A stretch of 64,000 nucleotides of DNA. Origin: Gerris lacustris (Eukaryota > Arthropoda > Insecta > Hemiptera > Gerridae). Within the stretch, counting starts at the first letter, position 1; each line of letters starts with the position of its first letter. A model generated the notes under the pieces. The model saw only the letters and a list, made by a program, of their open reading frames with translations, was not told where the DNA came from and did no database searches. Of this stretch, positions 21,233 to 32,233 are shown in pieces. The DNA lies in assembly GCA_951217055.1 (NCBI GenBank), contig OX578280.1:8039271-8103270 (forward strand). The letters run 5' to 3'. A program made the translations under genes and the position numbers.

Positions 21233-22152
21233 ACCGTATTATGTTCCTTTTAAGTAGGAGGGAACGCAATTGAAATATAGTCGGAATTTATTATCAAGGT
21301 AACAATTGGTTTCATCGCTTTTTTTTTTTTTTTTTTTAAATTTTATCTCTTAATTTTGTGTGTGTATGGAGGGGGGGGTGAGATGGGGTTTAAAGAAAGA
21401 ATTAGTGTGTGTGTATATGAGACTCGGTAGCTAAAGCTCGGGCGTACTGGATGAAGATAGTTTGGAACGCAAGGAATGCGTTGGAAACTGGTTCTCGGCT
21501 TGGAATGAAGCGATAGCCTATAAACCATCGGGGTCCTGGATGGAGGCATTCTCTTCTTCTTCTTATCCCCCCCCCCCCCCGGGTTGGTAGTAAGTCCAGG
21601 GTTCTCCTCGAGACGTAGCCTTTACCTGTGTAATTAGCCTATAGGTATGCCAACTCCAGCGTCCACAGCGACCTCCAAGTAATTGCATATTACACGTAAG
21701 CAAGTTTGGTTTTAAGTTTCTCTTCGGTGATTTCTTTGTTGGACATTATTAGTCGAAATTCTTTCTCCCCCCCCCCCTTACCCCAATTTTCATATCGGGA
21801 TTTTCATAGAGCTGCTATTGGATTTTACTTTTTTTTCTTTTAATTTCTTTTAAGAGTGAAAAAAAAGGTGATAAATAAAAAAAAAATCTAGTAAATTATA
21901 GTTACCACGAAAGGGGATCCTGTTTTTTTTTTTTTTTTTAAAATGAAGAATTTTGAAAATTATAAGGAATGCGTGGATGATTATTTTTTTTGGAAGTTTT
22001 TACTGAGAGTGAAAGTGATGTGTTCTCTTTAACCAGACATCATGTGGCTCTTTAATCACATACACCTAATATGATTATTATTGGTTTTCGGTTTTAATAT
22101 TTATTGTTTACTGTTAGATGTTTGTTTTAGTATTACTTCTTTGTATTGTTTT
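21233..22152. other. Interval with homopolymer runs, no gene
   Basis: Contains T19AAA (21319-21340), T17AAAA (21923-21943), and G and C runs near 21367, 21567 and 21768. No credible coding frame. Confidence 0.5.
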
Positions 22153-22322
22153 AGCGAATTTTCAAAGAAAATTACGCTATTGCAATGGCTTCAAAATTTT
22201 TGTAATGCGAATTTTTGAAAATTTTTTTCCATGGAAATCCGTTTTAGACCATTCTGAATCGATTCCTAAAATTTAACACTTTTTTTTATGTATGTATGTA
22301 TATATGTATATATTTATATATG

Positions 22323-22359
<37 letters not shown>

Positions 22360-22775
22360 GTATATATGTGTCACTCCAGACGATATCTCCCCTTAGGATG
22401 CACTTAAAAATTTCAAACAAATTTTAAAATGTCAATAATATCAAAAGAAAGAATGAGTTCGTTGGCCAGCATTTTTGGAGTCCATTTAGGGGTCAAATTT
22501 TTACAATTTATGGTCAAAAACAGCATAAAAACGTGTTTTATCCATTTTACCCCCCTTTTATATGAAATTATGATTAAAGTGTACATAACAACAATTACTG
22601 TTCTCTTAAAGAGCTTTCCAACGACATGCATCGTGAAGGGTAAATACTATTTTGACTGTTGTACCTTGTACCCCTGTGTACCAAATGTTTTTTTCACCCA
22701 TGCAAATTCTATTCCAAAATTTTCCTATATTATCATAAGCGAATAATACGCCGATTTCTTTGAAAATTCGCTCAT
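22153..22775 (+). mobile_element. Family L element with inverted ends and internal (TA)n
   Basis: GCGAATTTTCAAAGAAA (22153) is mirrored by TTTCTTTGAAAATTCGC (to about 22770). Inside are a TATG/TA microsatellite (22290-22375) and a GGAGTCCATTTAGGGGTC block. A reverse fragment lies at 4405-4660. Open frames on both strands overlap fully and look incidental. Confidence 0.75.
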
Positions 22776-22997
22776 TAAGTCATGGTGCATGACTGGACTT
22801 TTTACTTCCATTTAGTGTGTCAATCCGTGGATAATTATTTTCTACGTGAACAAAAGAAAGCTGATCCATTCATATTTGAAATTTGTCATGGCCTATGGTT
22901 GTATCTTGTTATAATTGTAAATGTTATGATCATGTTATTTAAAGAGAAAAATTTAGTTTCTAAGATGAAATATAATTATTTTATTGCGTCTTTCAGT

Positions 22998-23600
22998 TAT
23001 TGGAACGAAGTTCCTTATAGCACGTTACAGCGTCTGAAGCCCGGTTGTTAATCCAAAAAAATCGACCGTCACAAAACAACCGTCTCGAAATCGACCGATG
23101 ACGATAACTTGAGTAAATGATGACCGATTTAGTTGAAATTTGGTACACATGTTAATTACATATCTATATAGACATATCTAGACGAGTTTGCTGGGCAACA
23201 TATCAACCTAAACGTTCGTGCGCATCGCTCGCATAAACGTTAGCTTGAAATGGGAAGAAATTCTTCCTTCATCTATTCAATGACACACGACGTTTTTACC
23301 GATATCTTAGTTATTTCATTGTGTCATAAAATATAATTTTGGGAACGAAGTTCCTTATGGTACGTTCTGGAGCCCGGGAGTGAATCTGAAGAAACGACCG
23401 TCACAAAATCACCGTCGCAAAACCAAGCGTCACGAAATCTACCGATGACGATAACTTGAGTAAAAGATGACCGAGTTAGTTGAAATTTGGTACACATGTT
23501 CATATTATCAATGCCCAGGCGGAGTTCGTTAGACAACGTTATCCGCCCAAGCGTTCACGCGCAACGTCTGGCTACGCTTTTATAAGCGGCAATATTTCTA
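22998..23600 (+). repeat. Family M, two tandem copies of ~340 bp
   Basis: GGAACGAAGTTCCTTATAGC at 22999 recurs at 23341, followed in both by AAATCGACCGTCACAAAA-like phrases, GATGACGATAACTTGAGTAA and TTGAAATTTGGTACACATGT. The right parts diverge. GGAACGAAGTTCC is itself a short palindrome. Confidence 0.75.
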
Positions 23601-23639
23601 CAGCGTAGGTTCTTCCGAGCGTATATTGAGACACAGGTG

Positions 23640-23904
23640 ACACAAGGCAGGGCAGCTTTTTCTGCGGCAGCGGAACTGCTTGAATTGAGACGCAAAGCAG
23701 AGCAGGGCAGTACTGTGCTACACGAGGCCTGCCCTACGCAGGTGACGCAGGGCAGTACTGTGCCACACGAGGTGAGGCATGCCCTACGCAGAGCAGTACT
23801 GTGCTACACGAGACCTGCTCTACGCAGGTGACGCAGGGCAGTACTGTGCTACACGAGGCCTGCCCTGCGTCACCTGCGTAGGGCAGGCTTCGTGTAGCAC
23901 AGTT
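23640..23904. repeat. GC-rich minisatellite with perfect 22-bp stem
   Basis: Four ~46-bp units (GCAGTACTGTGCTACACGAG ... CTACGCAGGTGACGCAGGG) near 23707, 23753, 23794 and 23840. The last runs into an inverted copy, making a perfect 22-bp stem at 23820-23841 and 23860-23881 around an 18-bp loop. Markedly GC-rich against AT-rich surroundings. Confidence 0.9.
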
Positions 23905-24930
23905 TTTTTTAACTCCAGAAATATGTGAGACGCATTTCAGGTTAGTGCGGTACTACGACGTGTCGCGCAGTTTCTATATCAGATGCACATGTGTTTGGCA
24001 GGCCTCGAGTGGCTTAGTTCTGCACTGCCAATGTCTCAATGTGCGCCGTGATAAGGTTTTAAGGTTGAATATGTGGGCTAATTTTCAAGGTAGACACTCG
24101 TGATGTGAATTATTATAAACTGAATGAGGAAATTGCCATCGACACAATATTAGGTACGACTTCGGAAGATATAGACTATTTAAATTAAAAGATGTTCGAT
24201 TGGAAAACTATATTATTCGATTTTTAACAGTATAGCAGTGTACATTTTTCTTCTGCTACATAAATTGTTCGAATGAAAGAACCAAATAAGTTTTAGTATT
24301 TTAATGGAATCTGTCTATGTATAGATATTTTTTATTTTTGACTTTGGGTTTGGCATAATTGTTTACCGTTGTTTTTTTTTTTACTCATGTCCAACATTTT
24401 AATTTATTAAAATTAATTAAAAATTCCTTTTATTATTTATAGTTAGTCTTTTAGTTATTTAGTCGATTCATTTGTGAGTCTAACCTACGCCCAAAGTTGG
24501 CGTCGGTCTAATTTTTTTTAAAAGCATCGATATAATTTACCAGCATTTTTTTTTTTTTTGTATATTCGTTCCAATTGTGTCGAGACGGGACGATTAAAGA
24601 ATAGGGAAAAAAAAGAAAGGAAGACATCCAACTGTTTTAAGTGGAACTCGACCTTGTAAACCCACGTTCCTGGAATATTAACTGTTTGGGGTTGTGTTCA
24701 CTGTTCCTTGAAGTAAGGGATCAAGTGGATATTATCTAATAACAATAACCTGTCAATTTTGAAACTGCTACTCGCTAACTTAATTAATACTTGGCCCATT
24801 ATAAAAAAAAAGAAGTTTGTTCAATGAAAAATAATTAATATAATATAAATTTAAAAATATTCCCATCCTGAAAGAAGGAAGTTGTGTGATAAAGTATTAT
24901 TGTTTAAAAAGCAGTAGCATTATAACTAGA
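23905..24930. other. Interval without recognised gene
   Basis: Initially GC-richer (to about 24060), then AT-rich. I see no coding frame or family shared with other parts of the window. Confidence 0.45.
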
Positions 24931-25024
24931 GTTGTGTTACTGTATTACTGTAGTAGTGTAGCATTGTAACTAGCTAGAGTTGTGTTACTGTTTTTTTTTT
25001 GTTTTTTTTTTTTTTTCCGGGGGA

Positions 25025-25762
25025 CTTCTTTTTTTATAAAAAAAAGTCCGAAGCAATAAGACCTCATGTGTGGATCCAAGAAGCAAACCCGGTTTATTAG
25101 TCCATCCTATAGTACCCTATCCTCTTAGCAAGCTCACAGACCCACAGAAAGTGAGCACCTTGTTTAGGGGAAGTAACTTAAGTTCTTCAATTGGCAGGTT
25201 GGTTAGGCCAAAGATTCTCCACCTCAGGTGTGTTAATGCAGGACAGCTGCTAATATAAGATGAGAAGGGGTTTCATCCTCTTCCTCACACAGCCTGCACA
25301 CTGGGCTTTCTGCTAGGCCAAGCAGATGTAGATGTCGATTTAGCCTACAGTGTCCAGTAAGAAATCCTGTCAAAAGATGACAGGATTGTTTTTTGAGCGA
25401 GAGCAGCGATCTGGTAAGATGCTGAGATGGTTCCCGGATCATCATTTTAGATTGTCGCATACCTGAAGCAGTGTTCCATATTCTTTTCATATCTAGCCTC
25501 ATAAATGACCATATGGATTTTTTCACTCCACAACGTGGCACGCCAACAACTGGTTCTGGTGTAATTGGGGTCGAATTGGAACCCGTTTTAGCTAACTGGT
25601 CAGCAATCTCATTCCCCTCAAACCCCAGAGATGGGTCAAAACCCTGATATGGGTTTCCCCAGAAACCCATATCAGTTGTACCTTGTTAAGTTGTCCAAGA
25701 GTGTTAAGATAGCTTTTGCACTCAGCAACCAGCTTAGATGTATACCTTGGTGTAACCAGTGC
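25025..25762 (-). pseudogene. Broken RNase H C-half plus RT tail of a Jockey/R1-type element
   Basis: Reading on the minus strand from 25762: KALVTPRYTSKLVAECKSYL, then IWV, a short disruption, then GFEGNEIADQLAK, which is the closing motif of the retrotransposon RNase H domain. About 100 residues later comes the zinc knuckle C-x2-C-x8-H with LIL, and its final Cys is shifted out of frame by a 2-bp insertion near 25248. In the shifted frame a typical tail continues (ACPALTHLRWRIFG) to a stop near 25110, then 3' untranslated sequence to a poly-T tract at 25001. At least two frame disruptions make it non-functional. Confidence 0.75.
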
Positions 25763-26019
25763 TTACTGTACTGGGAACCTGGAGATGATCCTCAAATGCT
25801 ACCAGGAACAGACATGTGGTTCACCGACGGGTCCAGAATCAATGAATTATTAGGGGCTAGGGTTTTCTGTGCAGAACCCCAATATGAGCTTAGGCAAATA
25901 TGCCAATTATGGCAATTTTGGCCTGTTCTCAAATTATCCTGAATAATAAAATCTTTAACAGACAAATCAGAATCTACTCTGACAGCCAGGCAGCGATTAA
26001 AGCACTGGTTACACCAAGG
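25763..26019 (+). pseudogene. RNase H N-half, inverted relative to its C-half
   Basis: Plus-strand reading gives MWFTDGSRINELLGARVFC (with the catalytic Asp of the TDGS motif) and, after a frame change, IRIYSDSQAAIKALVTPR (with the SDSQAA motif). The Glu-containing motif between them is missing. KALVTPR is encoded again on the minus strand at about 25744-25763, so an inverted ~19-bp repeat flanks this piece. The N-half and C-half belong to one domain but now point in opposite directions. Confidence 0.75.
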
Positions 26020-26232
26020 TGTTACTGTATTACTGTAGTAGTGTTGCATTGCCATTGTGTAAAACATAACAGTGGTATTGAAATTGAAGTTGTGTACTGA
26101 GGTAGTAAAGTGAGTTTTAATAGTGTGTAAAAAGCAGTAGTAATGTGATTAAAGGTGTGTTACAGTGGTCGTACAGCATTGATTTTTTTTTTTTTTTTTT
26201 TTTAAAAAAGATGATATTTTGTATTAAATATG

Positions 26233-27113
26233 TGTAACTATTAAAACAAAGGGGTATTAAGTCCAAACAACTTTGGGACCAAGGAACACTACTCTCCTGT
26301 ATGTAAAGGTGATAATATCCCTTTGTCTAAATAACTATTAAAACAAAGGGGTATTAAGTACAAACAACTTTGGGACCAAGGAACACTACTCTCCTGTATG
26401 TAAAGGTGATAATATCCATTTGTCTAAATAACTATTAAAACAAAGGGGTATTAAGTACAAACAACTTTGGGACCAAGGAACACTACTCTCCTGTATGTAA
26501 AGGTGATAATATCCCTTTGTCTAAATAACTATTAAAACAAAGGGGTATTAAGTACAAACAACTTTGGGACCAAGGAACACTACTCTCCTGTATGTAAAGG
26601 TGATAATATCCATTTGTCTAAATAACTATTAAAACAAAGGGGTATTAAGTACAAACAACTTTGGGACCAAGGAACACTACTCTCCTGTATGTAAAGGTGA
26701 TAATATCCCTTTGTCTAAATAACTATTAAAACAAAGGGGTATTAAGTACAAACAACTTTGGGACCAAGGAACACTACTCTCCTGTATGTAAAGGTGATAA
26801 TATCCATTTGTCTAAATAACTATTAAAACAAAGGGGTATTAAGTACAAACAACTTTGGGACCAAGGAACACTACTCTCCTGTATGTAAAGGTGATAATAT
26901 CCCTTTGTCTAAATAACTATTAAAACAAAGGGGTATTAAGTACAAACAACTTTGGGACCAAGGAACACTACTCTCCTGTATGTAAAGGTGATAATATCCA
27001 TTTGTCTAAATAACTATTAAAACAAAGGGGTATTAAGTACAAACAACTTTGGGACCAAGGAACACTACTCTCCTGTATGTAAAGGTGATAATATCCCTTT
27101 GTCTAAATAACTA
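26233..27113 (+). repeat. 97-bp satellite, nine copies with alternating variant
   Basis: Units start at 26241, 26338, 26435 and so on every 97 bp to 27017. They are almost identical except for one position: TATCCCTTTG and TATCCATTTG alternate strictly from copy 1 (C) to copy 9 (C). This defines a 194-bp higher-order repeat. The unit resembles the interior of family I in reverse (ATAACTATTAAxACAAAGGG, CTTTGGGAC-AAGGAA). Confidence 0.95.
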
Positions 27114-27505
27114 TTAAAACAAAGGGATATTTAGTGCAAAACTGTGGTACAAGGGAACACCACTCTTTTATATGAAAAGCTGATAATACACCTTTGTCTA
27201 AAAGTCTAAATAACTATTAAAACAAATGGATTTTTAGTGCAAAACTTTGGTACAAGGGAACACCACACTCCTGTTTGTAAAGATGGTAATATCCCTTTGT
27301 CTAAATAACTGTTAAACAAAGAGATATTTAGTCCAAAGAACTTTCGTACAAAGGAACACCACTCTTCTGTATGTAAAGGTCATAATGTGCCTTAGTCTAA
27401 TTATAATTAATAAGACAAAGGGATATTTAGTTCAAAGAACTTTCGTACAAAGGAACACCACTCTTCTGTATGTAAAGGTCATAATACCCTTTTGACTAAG
27501 TAACT
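27114..27505 (+). repeat. Degenerate 97-bp-related units
   Basis: Four diverged units (ACAAAGGGATATTTAGTGC, ACAAGGGAACACCACTC) continue the array with insertions and substitutions. The decay is one-sided, typical of an array edge. Confidence 0.85.
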
Positions 27506-27513
27506 ATTGGTAC

Positions 27514-27680
27514 GTCTTTAGATTGTTACCCCCCTGTTTTTTTTTTTCAAAATATAAATGGATATAATTATTCATACATTGCTTTATCTAAAGTACTATT
27601 AAGACTAAGGGATATTTTGTCCTATGTACTTTGGGACAAAGGAGTTCTACAAGGGGAGTAATAGTCTGAAGAAGTGTCTA
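27514..27680. mobile_element. Family I MITE, copy 3, at the array edge
   Basis: CGTCTTTAGATTGTTACCCCC and CAAGGGGAGTAATAGTCTG/AAGAAG form the family I inverted ends; the interior (ACTATTAAGACTAAGGGATA, CTTTGGGACAAAGGAG) is the same sequence that is amplified next door. Confidence 0.75.
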
Positions 27681-28496
27681 ACTTATTAAGACAAGGGAAT
27701 GCATATATATTAAAGTAATTTGGGGTAGGTAATTGAGTAAATGAGTATCGTAAATCAGTACCATATTGTGTATAAATCAATACTTAAAGAACACTTTTTC
27801 TCTTTGAAATTTCTGTACCTTGAATAAATCGGATTACTGTCTTTTTACTAATCTTGCGTGGAGTGACTATTTCTTTGAAATCTTTTCTATCAATATCAGT
27901 TCTTTTTTGCCATTCCAAAGGGTATGTTAAAAATCATCGGTGTAAATAGAAAAAATCTTTCCACCAAAACTTTAATAAATAATTTAAGATAATACTTTCG
28001 TATCTAGTTGTCATCAGTAATGGGAAGTTATGTTTGTCTAAGAGCTTCAAGCAAACTCCTGATAAATAGCCAATTGTTAACTGGTCCCAAAAAGAGTTGG
28101 AAGAAAAAAATAACTAAGCTTGATTCAAATTGAGTTTTTTTTTCAGAACAAATGATTTCCAGGTACAATGGAACGAAATATAGAATAGTATGGAGAAAGA
28201 CTTGTATTGAACCTTATTGCAAATAATGTTCCCAACATTAAAAAGAATTATTTCCTCACAAGTAAGTTTCTTTTTATGGTTGTCAGTCAAAGTAATAAGT
28301 ACTCTATTGTACTTGGTACTATGAAGTCGCAAAGTAAACAGTGTTGTTACATCATCTCGAGAGCTTGGAGGAGGCGTGGCTCCATTCTTCTTCAGAATTG
28401 GCATGTGAGGAGTGTAAAACAGAAATAGAATTCTATGAAAAAGTAACTCGTACAATTATCTTCTCCTGTTTGTCATTTTTCTCTCTCTCCTGTTTG
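27681..28496. other. Interval without recognised gene
   Basis: Mostly AT-rich. An ~110-codon minus-strand open frame at 28114-28455 has no recognisable motif and biased composition; I do not regard it as a gene. Confidence 0.4.
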
Positions 28497-29470
28497 AGTT
28501 GAGGTGGTTTTAGGATTAAGATGGTTTCAGTGTTGAGGTGGTTACAGTGTTAAGATGGTTTCAGTGTTGAGGTGGTTACAGTGTTAAGATGGTTTCAGTG
28601 TTGAGGTGGTTACAGTGTTAAGATGGTTTCAGTGTTGGAGAGGGTTTCAGTGATAAGGTGGTTTCAGGGTTAAGATGGTTTCAGTGTTGAGGGGGGTTTC
28701 AGTGTTTGAGGGGTTTCAGTGTTTGGGGGGGTTTCAGTGTTGAGGTGGTTACAGTGTTAAGATGGTTTCAGTGTTGAGGGGGCTTCAGTGTTTGAGGGGG
28801 TTTCAGGGTTTGAGGGGGTTTCATTATTGAGGTGGTTTCAAGGTTAAGATGGTTTTAGTGTTGGAGAAGGTTTCAGTGATAAGGTGGTTTCAGGGTTAAG
28901 ATGGTTTCAGTGTTGGAGAGGGTTTCAGTGATAAGGTTTTTTCAGGGTTAAGATGGTTTCATTGTTGAGGTGGGTTTCAGTGTTTGAGGGGTTTCAGTGT
29001 TCAGGTGGTTACAGTGTTAAGATGGTTTCAGTGTTGAGGTGGTTTCAGTGTTGAGGGGGCTTCAGTGTTTGAGGGGGTTTCAGGGTTTGAGGGGGTTTCA
29101 TTATTGAGGTGGTTTCAAGGTTAAGATGGTTTTAGTGTTGGAGAAGGTTTCAGTGATAAGGTGGTTTCAGGGTTAAGATGGTTTCAGTGTTGAGGGGGTT
29201 TTAGTGTTGATGTGGTTTCAGGGTTAAGATGGTTTCAGTGTTGGAGAGGGTTTCAGTGATAAGGTGGTTTCAGGGTTAAGATGGTTTCATTGTTTAGGTG
29301 GTTTCAGTATTTTAGGGGGTTTCAGTGTTGAGGTGGTTTCAGTGTTTGAGGGGTTTCAGTGTTGAGGTGGTTTCAGTGTTTGAGGGGTTTCAGTGTTTGA
29401 GGGGTTTCAGTGTTTGAGGGGTTTCAGTGTTTGAGGGGTTTCAGTGTTGAGGTGGTTTCAGTGTTGAGGT
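28497..29470 (+). repeat. G/T-rich minisatellite, 17-18-bp unit
   Basis: Over 50 copies of GGTTTCAGTGTTGAGGTG-type units with TTAAGATGG, TTTGAGGGG and GATAAGGTGG variants. The plus strand is very poor in C and rich in G runs (GGGG, GGTGG). Longer mosaics of ~100-250 bp also repeat inside the array (for example the GGAGAAGGTTTCAGTGATAAGG blocks). Confidence 0.95.
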
Positions 29471-29521
29471 GGTTTCATTTTCTGGGAAGATCCAGTAAGA
29501 CGTCAATGGCATTGTCCTTAA

Positions 29522-29873
29522 GGCTCTACCGCTCTTTGAGGTTACAAAAATCATTAAATTGAAAATTGTATTGGTTCTAAGCAAGATATCAAAAATCTAA
29601 TCACAGGCTTCATTCCTAATTTTAATTCTGCACAATTTGAGCCCTATTTCAACTGCCTATGATAAATAGTACAGGCGCCATTTTAATACAACGAGTTTTA
29701 TCGTTGTATTGAAATGGTGCCTGTACTACTTATCATAGGAAGTTGAAATAGGGCTCAAATTGTGCAGAATTAAAAATAGGAACGAAGCCTGTGATTAGAT
29801 TTTTGATATCTTGCTTGGAACCAGTATAATTTTAATTTTACTGTTTTTCCTAACCTCAAAGGGCGGTAGAGCC
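29522..29873. mobile_element. Palindromic element Q flanked by TTAA
   Basis: 352-bp near-perfect palindrome: GGCTCTACCGCTCTTTGAGG at the left is mirrored by CCTCAAAGGGCGGTAGAGCC at the right, centre near 29698. TTAA flanks both ends (29518-29521 and 29874-29877), as expected for piggyBac-type TTAA targets; a TA-target family cannot be excluded. No coding frame. Half of the same element is at 14311-14499. Confidence 0.85.
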
Positions 29874-30055
29874 TTAACATCGTAACATAACCATGTCGAC
29901 GAAGTTATTAAGCTTTGAGCATTTCTATCTCAGTTATATTTTCAAATGTTGCATATGAACCAATTGTCTTATGTAAATTATTATGTGCATAATATTTACG
30001 CAGTTATAGTTGGGCTGTACACTGGAATAGATGCACAAGTAGATTTGATACAATT

Positions 30056-30453
30056 TTTCTTCCGAGCTTACCGAAGCTAACGGAAGCTATCTGATAGTTC
30101 TGAAGAACGAAAATATTTTATGTCACCGATTTCAAAAATTCCAAGACAGAAATCTGTTTCAGACACCACGGAACATTATTGGTTTCGTGTCTGTCTGTCT
30201 GTCAACTGTCAATAATAAGCTTATTATGACCTACCATGATAATTTCAATGAAATCAGATGAATAGTTTTTAAGATGTGTTGGTTCGTAAAAATTGAGCGA
30301 GATACTGACAGATGCTAACACGGAACCAAAAATGTTCCTTGATGTCTGAAACGGATTTCCGTCTTGGATTTTTTGAAATCGGTGACCTAAAAATGTTTGT
30401 TCTTCGGAACGATCATATTGCTTCAATTACCCTCGGTAAGCTCGGAAGCAAAA
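30056..30453. mobile_element. Two family B ends head to head
   Basis: Forward family B from CTTCCGAGCTTACCGAAG to GTCTGTCTGTC (30056-30203), then immediately the reverse of a family B front ending GGTAAGCTCGGAAGC (30206-30453). The result is an inverted-repeat element of ~400 bp whose ends are both the family B terminal hairpin. Confidence 0.8.
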
Positions 30454-32233
30454 CATTGAGGGGGGCACAATACAATGTTTAAGGATACACAGCGCAACGA
30501 TAAATTTGTACAAAGACGAATCAAATTATATATTTGTACTTTGGACGTTTTTCTCTATCTTTAATCACCCTTCATGACGCATTTTCGTTAAAAAAAAATT
30601 GCTTGCATACGAGTCTGCAAGACAGTGAGACATTTTCATGTCACGCTTTTTGGTAACGCTTGTGTAACACTTTTTGGTGTCGTTTTTTTGGTAACGCTTT
30701 TCGAGTTTATGTGCCAAAGTAAAGACATGAAAATGACAGAAAAAAATTCGAGTGTGCAGATTCTTGCGTTTGTAAATTAGGAATTAAATCGAACATATAT
30801 GTAGTGCACGAAGAAAGAAAGTACTTTTCTTCTTTTCCAGTTTATTAAGAACTAATCTTTTAGCTTCTTCATCCATATTTTTATAATAAATGAAAAAAAT
30901 TATACTATAAAAAGAAAAAAAAAAAATAAATAAAGTATAAAAAAACAATTTTATGTATGTAAGTTTATTAGGAATACCTTCCTGGTAGCAGTGTAACTCT
31001 TTTCTACTTTCTTAGACTTTCGGCACTACCAAGCTCGGTAGGGGTAGTGCCTACAGCTGGGGGACTTGATTGAACACCTCCTATATCCTCCTAACTCCTT
31101 GTTACACGTGTAACGCTTTTCGGCGTAGATTTTTGATTTTATGGGCCATAGCCAAGACATGAAAAAGTCAAAATTGTCAACCCTTTGAATTTAGCCCATA
31201 GTTTTTTGTTTTTTTTGGGGGGGGGGGGGGTCCCCTATAATGTTTCTGTGTTAGGGTAATTACACCCCTCATAACTGCAAAAGTTTAAAATCTTTGTGTT
31301 GAGTACTTTCGGAAATCAGGTACGTTACAAACAGACGGACAGACAGGCAGACAAGCACAGGAATGTATAATGAGGGTCCTTGTTTTTGCCTTCGCACCCT
31401 AAAACCTAGTGTTAAATTATAGTAAATTATGTTAGCTATAATGTTCATACTTTAAAAATAGCATAGGAGGTAATTTCATAAGTAATAATAAAGAAAAGAA
31501 AGCTTATTTCTCTTAGAAATATAAAGGATTTAACAAGCCATCTTTTTTCCCCGTTATTTTTGTTATTTATTTTTATTTACAAACAATGTGAGGAGAATTA
31601 TAAGCTATTAACTATGGTTAATAGCTTATTAAAAAGGAATTATCTTGGTTTCTAAGTTACACCTCTGCATTTAGTTTTTTTTTTTTCTAGCGTTGGCTTC
31701 AGTAAAGTAAAGCATGAATGTAAGTTATTTCGAGTTCTCTCATTCTGTGTAACATTATAAAAAATGTATAAATTCAGTAATTGCTTTGGATTTGGCTACG
31801 CACCACGCCTGTTTCAATTATAAGAACCTTCTCTTCGCGCTCGAGTTTTTTTTTTTTTTTTCATTCTTCATATAAATTGTGGCCCCCCGGAGACTTGGCG
31901 AGGAATTATGGCCAGTTTGGCCCTAATGAATCTCGACCTGATCTTGACAGTTCTCGCAGGTTTACCTGTTGGTAATGTTTTATGGAATTCCAGTTTCTTG
32001 TCGTATCCTATTTGGTGTACGATTTACCTTCTTTTATAAATCTCTGGTACGTTCCAAGATAAACGTGAAAAGTTGTGACAATAAATAGCTATTTCTCTCT
32101 CTATCTTAAAACTCTTTGATTGTATTCGTTTTCAATAAATACTGCAACTAGCCTGACAGGTGTGTGTCGTACATTTCACATAAAAATTAATTTAAATAAA
32201 AATAGATAAATACGTCGGTTTTTATACTGATTT
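30454..32233. other. Interval without recognised gene
   Basis: Contains a block at 30600-30725 related in reverse to 42095-42170 (CATACGAGTCTGCAAGACAG), a decayed reverse family C-like end near 31330-31400 (ACAGACGGACAGACAGGC, AGGGTCCTTGTTTTTGCC), and homopolymers. No coding frame stands out. Confidence 0.45.

Noticed and set aside
22413..22746. Overlapping frames of 72 and 105 codons
   Set aside because: Both lie within non-coding repeat family L, whose fragment at 4405-4660 does not preserve either frame.
28114..28455. 113-codon minus-strand frame
   Set aside because: Aromatic- and Lys-rich composition typical of AT-rich noncoding DNA, no motif, and an opposite-strand frame overlaps it.
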